The notes: generated by a model not told the origin, from the sequence alone. A stretch of 64,000 nucleotides of DNA from Mucilaginibacter sp. PPCGB 2223 (GCF_001705515.1 NZ_MDJS01000001.1:620001-684000), one strand, 5' to 3'; positions 1-10,172 are shown, counted from the first letter of the stretch. Translations and numbers: made by a program.

Positions 1-1427
1 CCTGGCCCCAATGGCAATACAGGGTGACCGGTGCGGCGGAACTCGAACCATTGCTGGTAATCTTCCAAAAACAAAGCGTAGTATTTTTGTAAATGGATGC
101 GCTCCATTTTGGCATCAACCGATTCGGAGTCGTTCCACGATATGTTGGCACCTGTGAGATAATTGCGGAAATCAGTTGAAGCAGTGGTTGGCGCCGGTGA
201 AGGTACACCCGCTGCAACCGGGTTTGGCCAGGTTGGCAACCATAAGGTTAAGCCGGCTAAAACGCCGGTTTCCCAATAGGTTTGAGCCGATCCGCTGGTA
301 ATAAAGCCTTTAACCGAAGCTTCCGCTAAGATGAACTGTACTTCGGAGTAGTTCATGATCATCCCGGTCATCGGGTCGCTCATTAACGAAACAGCCGAGG
401 TATTTGAATAAAAATATGATTCTTTTGTCGGCGGGTTACCGGGAGAATAACCGCTTGGCACACCATCGAAACCGTTGGGCCCCTGTGCAATTCCCCACCT
501 GTTGAACCCGCTTGTTGCAAAAGTTGAGATATTGATACGCGGATCTGACCAGTTTACCAGGTGGCTGATAAAGAACAGGCCGATGGCAGGTGAGCGCCAG
601 TCCTGTTCGCGAACGTTATTTACGTAAGGCGAGGTGAGGTAGCCTGATCCTGTCCAGCGTAAAATAGCGCAATCGGCATTGCTGGTCATAACAGGATATG
701 AGCTGGGGCTGGTATCGATCATTTTTTTGATCTGTGCGATACATTGTGCCGATACTTCGGCTTTGCCCGACAGGCGGAGCAGCAATCGCAGGTAAAGCGA
801 ATTGCCCAGTTTGCGCCACTCGGCACAGTTACCGTTAAAAACCGGGTCGCTCGATCCCACTACGTTGGCAGCGCCATTCAGTAAAGTATTTGCGGTTTCC
901 AACTGATTGAAAATATCCAGGTAAATATCTTTCTGGCGATCGAAGGGCGGCTCGTAGATCAGGCTGTCGCGGGCCTCGTTCGAGTGGAAGTAAGGTATAT
1001 CGCCGTATGTATCGGTGAGCATCGAATAGATCCACGACTGGCAGATGAGCGATATGCCCTGGTATCCTTTGTTTAAAGTAAGCGGCTGGCTTGCAATTTT
1101 ATACAGATCCTTGAAATTGGTTAATTGCTGGTACCAGCCGTTCCAGGTATAATCGCCCCAGGTATTTTTGATGTCGTACCTGAACACTGCACCTTCGCCA
1201 TCGGTTTCGGCTACGGTAACCTGCATCAGCTCGTTGTTAAATGAACGGTTGCGCAGCATGTTAACTGTTAATGTATTAACCAGGGCCGGAGCAAGCAGTT
1301 GCTGAGGCAAGGCATTGGGTGTGGTATTAGGGTTTGTGTTTAAATCTTCAAAACCCTTTTTACATGACGTTTGCAGGCCGGCCAGCAACATGATGATACA
1401 AATCGCACTATAAATATTTTTTTTCAT
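1..1427 (-). CDS. SusD/RagB-like outer-membrane glycan-binding lipoprotein (3' end cut by window)
   Basis: The reading frame runs from an ATG at 1427 to the left window edge without a stop, so about 475 N-terminal residues are visible and the C-terminus is missing. It starts with Lys residues and a hydrophobic stretch ending at Cys22 (context QTSC), a lipoprotein signal. The following Asn/Pro-rich segment (NTNPNTTP) and later motifs such as EVQFILAEA match SusD-like proteins, probably the SusD-like_2 subgroup. These sit on the cell surface and cap the SusC barrel to capture oligosaccharides. The gene begins 12 bases after the SusC stop codon, the standard susC-susD arrangement, so the two are almost certainly co-transcribed. 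Family assignment is firm; the sugar ligand cannot be read from the sequence. Confidence 0.9.
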   Translation of the reverse strand, partial: MKKNIYSAICIIMLLAGLQTSCKKGFEDLNTNPNTTPNALPQQLLAPALVNTLTVNMLRNRSFNNELMQVTVAETDGEGAVFRYDIKNTWGDYTWNGWYQQLTNFKDLYKIASQPLTLNKGYQGISLICQSWIYSMLTDTYGDIPYFHSNEARDSLIYEPPFDRQKDIYLDIFNQLETANTLLNGAANVVGSSDPVFNGNCAEWRKLGNSLYLRLLLRLSGKAEVSAQCIAQIKKMIDTSPSSYPVMTSNADCAILRWTGSGYLTSPYVNNVREQDWRSPAIGLFFISHLVNWSDPRINISTFATSGFNRWGIAQGPNGFDGVPSGYSPGNPPTKESYFYSNTSAVSLMSDPMTGMIMNYSEVQFILAEASVKGFITSGSAQTYWETGVLAGLTLWLPTWPNPVAAGVPSPAPTTASTDFRNYLTGANISWNDSESVDAKMERIHLQKYYALFLEDYQQWFEFRRTGHPVLPLGP

Positions 1428-1439
1428 GGTGATAGCTGA

Positions 1440-4400
1440 TTAAAGTGTGATAATTAAATTGGCGCCGATAGTACGGGTTGACGGGAACTGGCCGATCTCG
1501 AAGCCCTGCACAATGTCCGATCCGTTTATGGTACCGAATTCGGGATCAAACCCGGGCCATTTTGTCCAGATGAACAGGTCGCGGCCGTACACGCCGATGG
1601 TTGCACGCTGTAAACCAACACGGGTGGTCCATTTTACCGGTACGGTATAATCTAAGCGGGCCTCTCTCAATTTGATAAAGTTGGTACTAAAGGTTGCGCC
1701 CTCGGCATTATTGACACCAAAGTTGGATTGGTTGTACTGGTCGATATCGGTAGCGATTACATCGTTTTTTCGATAGGTTCCGTTTGGATTTTGCACCACA
1801 CCGTTACCAATGATACCGCCGTACCTGCCTGGTAAGGTGTTGGTGGTTTTACCCTGCTCGGCCAGTTTATAGGCGGTGAGCGAGTATGCTACGGCACCGT
1901 ACTGACCATCGAACAACACGCTTAAATGGAAGCCGCGGAAACGGAAATCGTTACTGATGCCCATTTTCCATTTTGGTTGGGTATTGCCCAGGTATACCAG
2001 GTTCTGCGAAAGCAGGGCAACGCCTGTTTTCGAATCGAACACCACCTGGCCATCAGGAGCACGCATGTAACCGCGGCCGTAAAGATCGCCCATGCTGCCG
2101 CCCACGTTGGCAACAATCTGCCCGCCGCCTGTCGGGCCCGAGAATAACACCAGTGAGCTATCCGATAATTGTAATATTTTGTTGCGGTTGGCCGAAAAGG
2201 TAAAGTTAGTCATCCAGGTTAAGCCTTTTGAGCCGCCTTGTACCGGTGTGCCGTTTACAGCCAGCTCGATACCTTTGTTTTGTACTTTACCGATATTTAC
2301 AACTGCCTGGCCATATCCTGATGACTGATCGATAATTCGGTTCAGGATCTGGTTTTTGGTATTGCCCGAGTACAGGGCGAGATCGAAACCTAAACGGTTT
2401 TTAAAGAAACGCACATCGGTACCAATTTCATAGGTTTCGGTACGCAATGGTTCGAGGTTAACGTTTGGCAATGTGTTGGGGTTCTGCAAACCGCCGGAGT
2501 AGGTACTGCCTGCAGATACATAAGCAAATGATGTACGGTAAGGTGTGGTTCCGCCGCTGCCCACGCTCGAATAAGAAGCGCGTAATTTAGCGTAGCTGAA
2601 AAAATCGGGCAATTTAACCGCATCCGAAAGGATGAAGCTGCCGCTTACCGAAGGATAAAAGAAGCCTACATTATCGGTACGTTGCGATGTGGCCAAAACA
2701 CTGTTCCAGTCTTGCCGGCCGGTAACATCCAAAAACACAATACTTTTATAACTGCCAGAAACTACACCGTAAAAGCTGTTGATGGCGTATTGGGTATAGT
2801 ATGGCGTTGTACCGGGGTTAACAACCAGCGGACCGGCGCTGTTAGCCAGTGAGTATATCCCGGGGAAGGTGAGCGAATCGGCACGTATCTCGTTTTCCCT
2901 GAAGGTGTTCTTTAGCACGCTGCCGCCGCCCGTGGCGGTGACGTTGAAATTTCGGCCAATGGCTTTGTTATAGCGCAAAAGGAAATCGGCGCTAACCTCT
3001 TGCGAAAAGATATCCTGTGTGCGGTATGAGCCTTTAGGATATTTGGTACCGGCATTGTAAGGCCGATCCTGCGAGCGGTTCTCGTACGACATATCTATCG
3101 ACGAGCGTAATTGCAGGTTTAGCTCCTTGGTAATGCTGTAAGTAGCCTGTACGTTACCGGTGACCGCGTTCCGGTTGGATTTGTTGATAAATTCGTAAGC
3201 AACGGCATAAGGGTTTTCGGGGAAAGAGCTGTAAGGATATTCGATTACACGGCCGGTTTGACCAAGCTTCCAGTAGTTTTTCAGCCAGTCGATATCGGCA
3301 TTTGGCTGCCAGAAGATAAACCAGTACATAATGGCCTGGTTACCGTAGCCGGCGCCGGGTAAATTAGCGCTGAATTTATTCTGGTAGTTGATTTTTGTAG
3401 TGATGGTCAGCTTATCGCTCATTTTTGAGTTGATAGACGCTGATATGGTGTTGCGGCCGTAGCCGGTGTTTGGCACGATCCAATTATTGGAAACGTTGGT
3501 TGCCGAAAAACGGGCAGTCGTTTTATCCGAGCCACCGTCGATACTGATCGAGTTGGTTAAAGTATTACCGGTATTGAAAAAATCGTGAATCTTGTTAGGA
3601 TAGGCTACCCATGGCGTACGGGTTTTGCCCTGGGCCTGCGTTACCGGGTCGAACTGGTAAAACATCTGCCCGTCGAATTTTGGGCCATAAGCCGAGCTTG
3701 TGCCGCTGGTGCTTGCGCCATCAGGCCCTGCGCCGTACGAATAATAAGTAGCGCCACCCAAACCCTGGCCGTATTCGTATTGAAAATCGGGCCAGCGGTT
3801 AACCTGTTCGATTGACGCGTTGGAGTTGAATGTGATACCAATGCCTTTTTTATGTACCGACCCCGATTTGGTGGTGATGATGATAGCACCGTTGGCACCA
3901 CGCTGTCCGTACAATGCAGCTGCTGCGGGGCCTTTTAAAACGCTTACGGTTTCAATGTCCTCCGGGTTAATGTCGCCAATGCTGCTGCCATAATCTGCAG
4001 GCATGTTATCACTGCCGGTGCCGTAAGTTTGTTCGCCCGAGATAGCCGTGCGCCTGCCGCTGCCGTTGTTGATCACCACACCGTCGACCACGATGAGCGC
4101 TTCATTATCACCCGTGAGGTTATTCTCTCCGCGCAGGATGATCTTGTTGGTGCCTGTCGGGCCCGCATTTGAACGCACCAGGTTCAAACCTGCTACTTTG
4201 CCTTCAAGCGCATCGCTCCAGTTGGATGATAACGCGTCAGTCAGTTGTTCGCCTTTAACAACGGTTACATCATAACCTAAGGCCTTTTCATCGCGCTTGA
4301 TACCCAGGGCCGTAGTGATCTGCACTTCGTTAAGCGTCGAGCTGGATATCATCATGGTAATGGTTAAAGCGGCAACGCTGTTATTATAAATCAGCGATTG

Positions 4401-4901
4401 CGGGGTATAACCAACCATCGATAAGTTAATGGATGAGCCGCGCGGAATGCGTACCGAAAACCTGCCGGCAACATCGGTTGAGCCGAGGTATTTTTTACCG
4501 GCATCGGTAATGGTTACACCAGTCAGCGGCTGTTTATCGTCCGAAGAGAATATAGTACCGCTTACCGAAATTATCTCGAGTTTTTTGATCACGATGTTAC
4601 CGTCGATATTTTTCATACCTATACCTGCCTGCTGCTCTAAAGCAAGTGCCAGGTTATCGAAGGAAATGTTTTCCGAAGTAAAGGTGATCACCTGTTGCAT
4701 GTTCACTTCGGCATCAAATGAAACCCGGAGGCCATAATTGCTTTTAAGTTTGTCGGCAATTGACTGGACGGTGAGGCGTTTTTGCTGAAAGCTGAATTGT
4801 GCGGGCATCTTTACCTGCGCTACCAGCTGTAACGAGCACAGCCAGAAAAGTAACAGCAGGGGAACCGTTTTTGGGATTAGTTGTAGTCTAAATTGTTTCA
4901 T
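1440..4901 (-). CDS. SusC/RagA-family TonB-linked outer-membrane transporter with STN domain
   Basis: A TonB-dependent barrel of about 1153 residues that imports oligosaccharides with its SusD partner. The frame opens at 4940, but I place the start at the ATG at 4901. That start gives a clean signal peptide (MKQFRLQLIPK, then a Leu-rich core ending QLVAQ) and lies just beyond the FecR stop. In order come an STN domain (about 35-105), a carboxypeptidase-regulatory-like beta-sandwich (about 115-200), a plug with the SusC signature (LRGENNLTG, then VVDGVVINN) and the barrel, ending in a terminal aromatic/hydrophobic strand (NLIITL). The STN domain is the part that talks to a FecR anti-sigma factor, which fits the gene immediately upstream. 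SusD follows 12 bases downstream. Confidence 0.95.
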   Translation of the reverse strand: MKQFRLQLIPKTVPLLLLFWLCSLQLVAQVKMPAQFSFQQKRLTVQSIADKLKSNYGLRVSFDAEVNMQQVITFTSENISFDNLALALEQQAGIGMKNIDGNIVIKKLEIISVSGTIFSSDDKQPLTGVTITDAGKKYLGSTDVAGRFSVRIPRGSSINLSMVGYTPQSLIYNNSVAALTITMMISSSTLNEVQITTALGIKRDEKALGYDVTVVKGEQLTDALSSNWSDALEGKVAGLNLVRSNAGPTGTNKIILRGENNLTGDNEALIVVDGVVINNGSGRRTAISGEQTYGTGSDNMPADYGSSIGDINPEDIETVSVLKGPAAAALYGQRGANGAIIITTKSGSVHKKGIGITFNSNASIEQVNRWPDFQYEYGQGLGGATYYSYGAGPDGASTSGTSSAYGPKFDGQMFYQFDPVTQAQGKTRTPWVAYPNKIHDFFNTGNTLTNSISIDGGSDKTTARFSATNVSNNWIVPNTGYGRNTISASINSKMSDKLTITTKINYQNKFSANLPGAGYGNQAIMYWFIFWQPNADIDWLKNYWKLGQTGRVIEYPYSSFPENPYAVAYEFINKSNRNAVTGNVQATYSITKELNLQLRSSIDMSYENRSQDRPYNAGTKYPKGSYRTQDIFSQEVSADFLLRYNKAIGRNFNVTATGGGSVLKNTFRENEIRADSLTFPGIYSLANSAGPLVVNPGTTPYYTQYAINSFYGVVSGSYKSIVFLDVTGRQDWNSVLATSQRTDNVGFFYPSVSGSFILSDAVKLPDFFSYAKLRASYSSVGSGGTTPYRTSFAYVSAGSTYSGGLQNPNTLPNVNLEPLRTETYEIGTDVRFFKNRLGFDLALYSGNTKNQILNRIIDQSSGYGQAVVNIGKVQNKGIELAVNGTPVQGGSKGLTWMTNFTFSANRNKILQLSDSSLVLFSGPTGGGQIVANVGGSMGDLYGRGYMRAPDGQVVFDSKTGVALLSQNLVYLGNTQPKWKMGISNDFRFRGFHLSVLFDGQYGAVAYSLTAYKLAEQGKTTNTLPGRYGGIIGNGVVQNPNGTYRKNDVIATDIDQYNQSNFGVNNAEGATFSTNFIKLREARLDYTVPVKWTTRVGLQRATIGVYGRDLFIWTKWPGFDPEFGTINGSDIVQGFEIGQFPSTRTIGANLIITL

Positions 4902-4908
4902 AAGCAAA

Positions 4909-5883
4909 TCAGAATAAGAGTAGTGTGTTTGTTTTTTCAAATTGATAGCGGATACCGGTTGCGTAGCTCAAGCCTTTTAAAAGCTCGGCAACTCCGTTGT
5001 CTTTCATCTCGCCGCTAAAACGGCGGGCATTTTTTGCGCCAGGCAAAACCTTTACTTTAATGCTATACCAGCGTTCTATTTTCTGAGCTATCTCGTTCGC
5101 ATCGCAGTTGTCGAAATACAGGGTGCCGCTTTGTAATGCCGAGGCATCTTTGGCGACTACTGTTTTGATACTCACGAGATGACTGTCGACATTGCTGGTG
5201 AGCTGTTCGCCGGCTTTGAGGAAATGGGTGTGTTGACCGGTAGTTGTTACGCCCACTAAACCCGTCGCCACTTTTACTTCGGGGTTGAGGTGTTTGCGGA
5301 CGAAAACGTTGAACGAAGTACCCAGTACCGTAACCGATAAATGCTCTTCGGTATGGATGATAAACGGATTGTTGACCAGGTGCTTTACATCAAAAAAAGC
5401 TTCGCCTGATAAATTCACTTCCCGTTTTTCGCCGCCAAAACCATTGAAAGTTAATTTTGAATCGGGGGCAAGGTAAACCAATGTACCATCGGGCAGCGTA
5501 ACCCTGTTGCGGGTGTTGGCATTGGTTTGCACTATCTGCAGCTGATCGGTGGCTAAGGAATTTTTATAATAAAACCAACCCAGCGCACTCACAAGTAATA
5601 AACTTGCCGCCAGACCTATAAACCAAAAGGGTTTTAAAGGGTTGGCCCTGCCGGTAATGCTTTGGCCGGTGGGAAACATCCTGCTTAGCAGGCGCAGCCA
5701 CTGTTCGTCGATATCGGTCTGCTTAAGCGGTTGTTGCAGTTCGGCCCGCCGGCGTTCGAGATAGGTTAAGAGATAAAGGTTCTCTTGCTGCTCATCGCAC
5801 CAGTTCTGTACCAACTCAGCATCATGGCGATTGCAATTGCCGTTAATGTAGTTGATTAAAAGTTCCCAGTTTATTGTAGTCAT
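4909..5883 (-). CDS. FecR-family anti-sigma factor
   Basis: A 324-residue inner-membrane protein of the FecR type. An N-terminal cytoplasmic segment (about 1-84) would hold the sigma factor. One membrane helix follows (about 85-107, core FIGLAASLLLVSALGWF), then a periplasmic FecR domain with the typical RVTLPDGTLVYLAPDSKL and GEAFFDV strings. The C-terminal domain (about 250-320, ending with the YWYSIKV-like region RWYSIKVKV and FSGEM) resembles DUF4974. In this family the periplasmic part senses the STN domain of the loaded SusC partner and releases the ECF sigma factor. The gene lies between sigma factor and susC, with only 7 bases before the chosen susC start. Confidence 0.93.
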   Translation of the reverse strand: MTTINWELLINYINGNCNRHDAELVQNWCDEQQENLYLLTYLERRRAELQQPLKQTDIDEQWLRLLSRMFPTGQSITGRANPLKPFWFIGLAASLLLVSALGWFYYKNSLATDQLQIVQTNANTRNRVTLPDGTLVYLAPDSKLTFNGFGGEKREVNLSGEAFFDVKHLVNNPFIIHTEEHLSVTVLGTSFNVFVRKHLNPEVKVATGLVGVTTTGQHTHFLKAGEQLTSNVDSHLVSIKTVVAKDASALQSGTLYFDNCDANEIAQKIERWYSIKVKVLPGAKNARRFSGEMKDNGVAELLKGLSYATGIRYQFEKTNTLLLF

Positions 5884-5976
5884 TTGCAGAGAAGAGCAGC
5901 AAACCGCCCTTTTTCACCAAAAGAAATAGTTAAGTGTTTGTTAAATGTTTGTTAATAATGGCAGGGGCAGAGAAAA

Positions 5977-6558
5977 CTACTTTAACATCGCGAAAAGCAG
6001 GGTAACCATCGTTAGGCCGCCGGCTACAGTGGCCTTATCCAGGTTGGTATGCCTGATGGCCCTGGTTAATTGCTCGATAGCTTCGCGCAGGTGATATTCG
6101 ACCTTTTTTTCGGGGATATCCAGCGCTTCGGCTATTTCGGTGTATTTGAGTCCCAGCAAACGCAGTTCGATAATTTGCTTGCGCAGGGGTGTCAGTTTAT
6201 TGATCAGCCCCTCGACAATGACGATGGATTGTTTGGCCACGAATTTTTCGAAAGGCGTGAAAGTGTCCGACGGGATATCAAAAAAGTCGTCGTTAATAGA
6301 CAGGGTTTGGATACGTGAGGCAAGCGCCCCCAATGCGCCGTTTTTTGCCGCGCGGAACAAATAGGGTTTGATGTTATTGATCCTTAGCCGGTCTTTTTCC
6401 TGCCAGAGATTTAAAAAAAGATCAGACAGAACATCTTTCGCCAGGGCATCGTCTTTCACTATGCCGTTAACGTAACGGAAAAGGGGGGAATAATTCTCCT
6501 TAAATATGCTTTTAAAACCGTCCAGCGTGCTCAAAACTGGCATATTTTCTGTGATCAT
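5977..6558 (-). CDS. RNA polymerase ECF sigma-70 factor of the PUL
   Basis: A 193-residue ECF sigma factor with region 2 (about 20-85, including FRYVNGIVKDDALAKDVLSD and LWQEKDRLRINN) and region 4 helix-turn-helix (about 118-170, LTPLRKQIIELRLLGLKY then AEALDIPEKKVEYHL). It should direct transcription of the linked fecR-susC-susD operon when FecR lets go. FecR follows 94 bases downstream. An odd feature is a hydrophobic tail of about 18 residues at the very C-terminus (from ATVAGG to LFAMLK), which could touch the membrane. A TACTTTTG box at 6567-6574 (minus strand) resembles the Bacteroidota -7 element but would leave almost no leader. Confidence 0.93.
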   Translation of the reverse strand: MITENMPVLSTLDGFKSIFKENYSPLFRYVNGIVKDDALAKDVLSDLFLNLWQEKDRLRINNIKPYLFRAAKNGALGALASRIQTLSINDDFFDIPSDTFTPFEKFVAKQSIVIVEGLINKLTPLRKQIIELRLLGLKYTEIAEALDIPEKKVEYHLREAIEQLTRAIRHTNLDKATVAGGLTMVTLLFAMLK

Positions 6559-6811
6559 TGTAACAACAAAAGTAACCGGCGGTATATTGCTGAAATAAAA
6601 ACATTGTGTTAAATATTTATTAAGATACGGTCACGAAAAGGTTACACATATTTATGCCAGGCCATTGTTGGAGACTTAAATTATCCGACGGCAGTTAACA
6701 GGTGTGTTTATCCAACATAGTAAATTGCCATTATCATTTACTAACCACAGATCGTTTATCGGTTATTTTGTTAATGGTCGGCGTAACCGCGCCCAAACAT
6801 TATCAACGATC
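6559..6811. promoter_or_regulatory. Divergent intergenic region between sigma factor and secreted enzyme operon
   Basis: These 253 bases separate the divergent sigma-factor gene and the beta-helix enzyme gene, so both promoters should lie here. A minus-strand TACTTTTG (6567-6574) resembles a -7 box. On the plus strand I see only an imperfect TTATTTTG near 6764-6771. No clear operator or large hairpin was found. Confidence 0.4.
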
Positions 6812-8866
6812 ATGAACCGAGCGATACTCAACATTCTTTTAACGATATTGCCCCTTGTTTTAACAGCACAAACCAAACCGCAAAGCCAATGGGTACACCC
6901 CGGTAAAAACGGAAAGCTCACTTACAAAACAACCGCAAGCGGCGACCGTATCATGGATTTTTCGTACGCAGGGTATATGGGCGGAGGCGTGGCATTGCCA
7001 AATATTGCGGTAAAGAAAATTATAAAACCATCGGGTGGCGCTGATGACCTGCAGCAAATACAGGCCGCTATCGAGGAAGTTGCCGCTATGCCGATGATTA
7101 ACGGATCCCGCGGAGCGGTGCTGTTATCTGCCGGTAATTATACCTGTTCGGGCCCGATCATCCTGTCGGCAAGCGGCGTGATTTTAAAGGGCAGCGGAAT
7201 GGATAAAAACGGCACTACCATACACATGACCGGCAACCCGCATGCGGCCATTATTATCGGCAGGAACAATACCAATATCAGGCTGGGGAGCACCGAAAAA
7301 GCTGACGACGGAGAAATAGCCTCGACGCAAACCTATATTACAGATGCTTATGTGCCTGCGGGCACTAATATCATTTCGGTTGCCGATGCCAAAGCATTTG
7401 TGGTGGGCGATACCGTGATCATCCGCCGCCCGGTTACCGATGCCTGGGTGCATTTTATGCGGATGGATGACATGTATCGCGATGGCAAAAAGGAAACCTG
7501 GATAGCTAAAACACGGCAGGGTGTTATCAGGCGTAAAATAGTCGCGATAACGGGTAATAAATTAGCGCTTAATATACCGGTATCCGACTGTTATGACGCG
7601 CGATATTTAGGCGCAACCAGCACTACGGTCGCCAAAGCAGAACCCTCACAACGAATTACGCAGGTGGGTGTCGAAAACCTGCATATCCAATGCCCGCCAT
7701 TGGAGAGCGATTACGGCCATGCACCTTATTCGGCCATACGCGTAGGGGGCGATGATTGCTGGGTAAAAGATGTTTTGTGCGAAGAAACCATGAATGCCAC
7801 TGTGCTCGCAGGTAACCGCATTACCATGGAGCATGTTGTGGTAAAACACACCTATACTAACCTGGGCGCCTCAAAACCAACCGATTTTAGTTTGGAAGGC
7901 AGCCAGAACCTGATTGACCGTTGTGAGATAAACGGCGGCAATACCTATTTTGTGTGGACATCGGTACTGGTGCCCGGGCCGAATGTGCTGCTCAACTGCA
8001 CCTTTACAGGATTGGGCAGCCGCATACAGCCGCATCAGCGCTGGGCCACCGGCATGTTGGTTGATAATTGCACAGTGCCTGATGGGGGTATCGATTTTAT
8101 GAACCGGGGCGTGGCAGGCTCGGGCCACGGCTGGACGATGGGCTGGGCCGTTGCCTGGAATTGTATCGCTAAAACGTATATTATTCAGAATCCACCAGGC
8201 GCAACCAATTGGGCCATCGGCTGCATAGGTACCCGCCAGCAAACTGCGCGCTTATTCGACAGCGCACCAATTGAGCCCGAAGGAACATTTGATTCGCACA
8301 ATAAACCGGTGGCCATACAAAGTTTGTACCTGGCACAATTGAAAGAACGTTTAGGGATGCAGGCATTGAAGAACATCGGCTATAGCTCAAACAGTATAAC
8401 AGAGTTTAAAAACAAACAGGTTAAGCCGCAGTATGTGCCTGTATTGATAGATAAGGATCTGGGTAAGGACGAGGCATTCCACCGGCCCGTGAATACCAGC
8501 GGTAATCGCGAAAACAGCCTGAAATATAACGGCGATAAGGCGCTCGACGGGAGTTCACAAACATATTGGGCGGCAAATGATAATGCTGCCACGCCCTACC
8601 TTGAAGTTGACATGGAGGGCCCGGTTGACATAAACACTTTACAGATAAGCGAGCCGAAAGGCCTTGAACATGTGCAGGAATACAAGGTTGAGGGACAGGT
8701 TAACAGCGATTGGAAACTGCTTGCCCGGGGAACAGCCGTCGGACAGAACAAGATAGCCCGTTTTCCCAAAACAACGGTGTGGAAGGTAAGGCTGACCGTC
8801 CTGAAATCATCAGCATACCCGGCCATCAGCGATTTTGGTTTATACCTGGTTAAGCCTACCAAATAA
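6812..8866 (+). CDS. Secreted right-handed beta-helix (pectate-lyase-like) protein with C-terminal discoidin-type domain
   Basis: The frame is open from 6704, but the ATG at 6812 gives a proper signal peptide (MNRAILNILL... ending LTAQ), for a product of about 684 residues. The N-terminal half has the GGADDLQQIQAAI string typical of pectate-lyase-superfamily / GH28-like beta-helix proteins, followed by repeated short strands, as in parallel beta-helix folds. The last 130 or so residues (from about 555) read like an F5/8 type C (discoidin, CBM32-like) carbohydrate-binding domain, with LDGSSQTYWAA and YLEVDM. It heads a plus-strand run of secreted enzymes facing the SusCD operon, so a lyase or glycosidase on a branched polysaccharide is likely. 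I cannot identify catalytic residues or the substrate. Confidence 0.8.
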   Translation: MNRAILNILLTILPLVLTAQTKPQSQWVHPGKNGKLTYKTTASGDRIMDFSYAGYMGGGVALPNIAVKKIIKPSGGADDLQQIQAAIEEVAAMPMINGSRGAVLLSAGNYTCSGPIILSASGVILKGSGMDKNGTTIHMTGNPHAAIIIGRNNTNIRLGSTEKADDGEIASTQTYITDAYVPAGTNIISVADAKAFVVGDTVIIRRPVTDAWVHFMRMDDMYRDGKKETWIAKTRQGVIRRKIVAITGNKLALNIPVSDCYDARYLGATSTTVAKAEPSQRITQVGVENLHIQCPPLESDYGHAPYSAIRVGGDDCWVKDVLCEETMNATVLAGNRITMEHVVVKHTYTNLGASKPTDFSLEGSQNLIDRCEINGGNTYFVWTSVLVPGPNVLLNCTFTGLGSRIQPHQRWATGMLVDNCTVPDGGIDFMNRGVAGSGHGWTMGWAVAWNCIAKTYIIQNPPGATNWAIGCIGTRQQTARLFDSAPIEPEGTFDSHNKPVAIQSLYLAQLKERLGMQALKNIGYSSNSITEFKNKQVKPQYVPVLIDKDLGKDEAFHRPVNTSGNRENSLKYNGDKALDGSSQTYWAANDNAATPYLEVDMEGPVDINTLQISEPKGLEHVQEYKVEGQVNSDWKLLARGTAVGQNKIARFPKTTVWKVRLTVLKSSAYPAISDFGLYLVKPTK

Positions 8867-8873
8867 TTTGAGG

Positions 8874-10073
8874 ATGATGAAGTATATCATTAAAACAATA
8901 CTGATTCTGATATTGCTTGTATCTGCATATCAAACAAAAGCGCAAATAAAAGGCACTTTGTGGGACGTGAAAGGCATATATGATGTGCCATCGTACAAAA
9001 CAGTAAGTACCGACTCGGCTATCGGTATTATTTACGAGGGATTGCTCTATAAAAATAAAACGCAAAACGTGTTTGCTTATTACGCTACTCCGGGCACCTT
9101 GAGCGGCGACCGCTCGAAAGATAAAAACCTGCCCGCTGTGGTGCTGGTTCATGGCGGTGGCGGAGCAGCTTTTCGCGAATGGGCAATAATGTGGGCGAAG
9201 AAAGGCTATGCGGCCATTGCGATGGATACGCGCGGCAATGGTCCGGGCAAGAAACATATCGATGGTGGCTTTGATGAGCCTAACGCGCTGACTCCTTATT
9301 TTACGATCACACCACAGGTAAGCGAACAATGGATGTTCCAGGCTGTGGCCGACGTAATACTGGCGCATAACCTGATCAGGAGTTTCCCCGAAGTTGATGT
9401 GAACCGCACAGCTTTAACAGGAATAAGCTGGGGCGGCATTATTACCTGCCTGTTATCGGGTGTGGATGACCGTTACAAAGCAGCCGTGCCTGTTTACGGT
9501 TGCGGTTACCTGCTGCAGAACAGCTCGATGCGAAAAGAATTGCTAAAACTAAATGATCAAGACAGGCAAACCTGGGTAAACCAATATGATCCGTCGAACT
9601 ATATCGGCAAAGCCAAAATGCCGATACTGTTTTTGAATGGAGCTAACGATCCGCATTTTTACCTCGGCAGCTATTCGAAAACTTATAGCCTGGTAAAGGA
9701 TAAAAATATTTGCATCAAGATCGGGCTAAAACACAGCCATCACGCAGGCTGGGACAATGGGGAGATATTTGCGTTTATCAACAGCTATCTCAATAAAACT
9801 ACGCCGCTGAATAAGATAGAAAAATCTGAACGCGCCGGTAGAGGGGTAAGCGCTAAAATCGAGATTCATGCACCGGTAGTGAAGGCCTGTCTAAACTTTA
9901 CCTGTGATACGACCAGCGTGTTGATGAACCGGAAATGGGAATCGGCCGAAGCCGTGCTGAACAATAACCGTGTAACAGCTGCCGTATTGCCATTGGGTAC
10001 AACCATGTGGTATGTTTCGGTAACTGATAACCGGGGGTTGCAGTCGTCCGGTGAAGTTATGTTTGTTAAATAG
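8874..10073 (+). CDS. Secreted alpha/beta-hydrolase, probable carbohydrate esterase or peptidase-like hydrolase
   Basis: A product of about 399 residues from the ATG at 8874, 7 bases after the previous stop; the open frame to 8835 overlaps that gene and lacks a signal peptide. The signal peptide ends near QTKAQ. An alpha/beta-hydrolase core follows: oxyanion strand VLVHGGGG, nucleophile elbow GISWGG (Ser185), acid in NGANDP (Asp259) and a His cluster KHSHHAGW (287-290). The last 60 or so residues resemble the small beta domain seen at the end of PhoPQ-activated-protein-like and acetyl-xylan-esterase-like hydrolases. Location between a beta-helix enzyme and a fucosidase favours removal of acyl groups from a decorated glycan, but this is inference. 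Confidence 0.82.
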   Translation: MMKYIIKTILILILLVSAYQTKAQIKGTLWDVKGIYDVPSYKTVSTDSAIGIIYEGLLYKNKTQNVFAYYATPGTLSGDRSKDKNLPAVVLVHGGGGAAFREWAIMWAKKGYAAIAMDTRGNGPGKKHIDGGFDEPNALTPYFTITPQVSEQWMFQAVADVILAHNLIRSFPEVDVNRTALTGISWGGIITCLLSGVDDRYKAAVPVYGCGYLLQNSSMRKELLKLNDQDRQTWVNQYDPSNYIGKAKMPILFLNGANDPHFYLGSYSKTYSLVKDKNICIKIGLKHSHHAGWDNGEIFAFINSYLNKTTPLNKIEKSERAGRGVSAKIEIHAPVVKACLNFTCDTTSVLMNRKWESAEAVLNNNRVTAAVLPLGTTMWYVSVTDNRGLQSSGEVMFVK

Positions 10074-10172
10074 CAATCTTTCTACGATTCGGCAGAATAA
10101 ATTGTAAATATCATTGAATTCTATGTATCGCACCATTGGTAGCTTAGCTTATCATATCTTACAAATATCTAT

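Noticed and set aside
4902..4940. SusC start at 4940
   Set aside because: It overlaps the fecR end and puts 13 polar codons before the signal peptide; the ATG at 4901 fits better.
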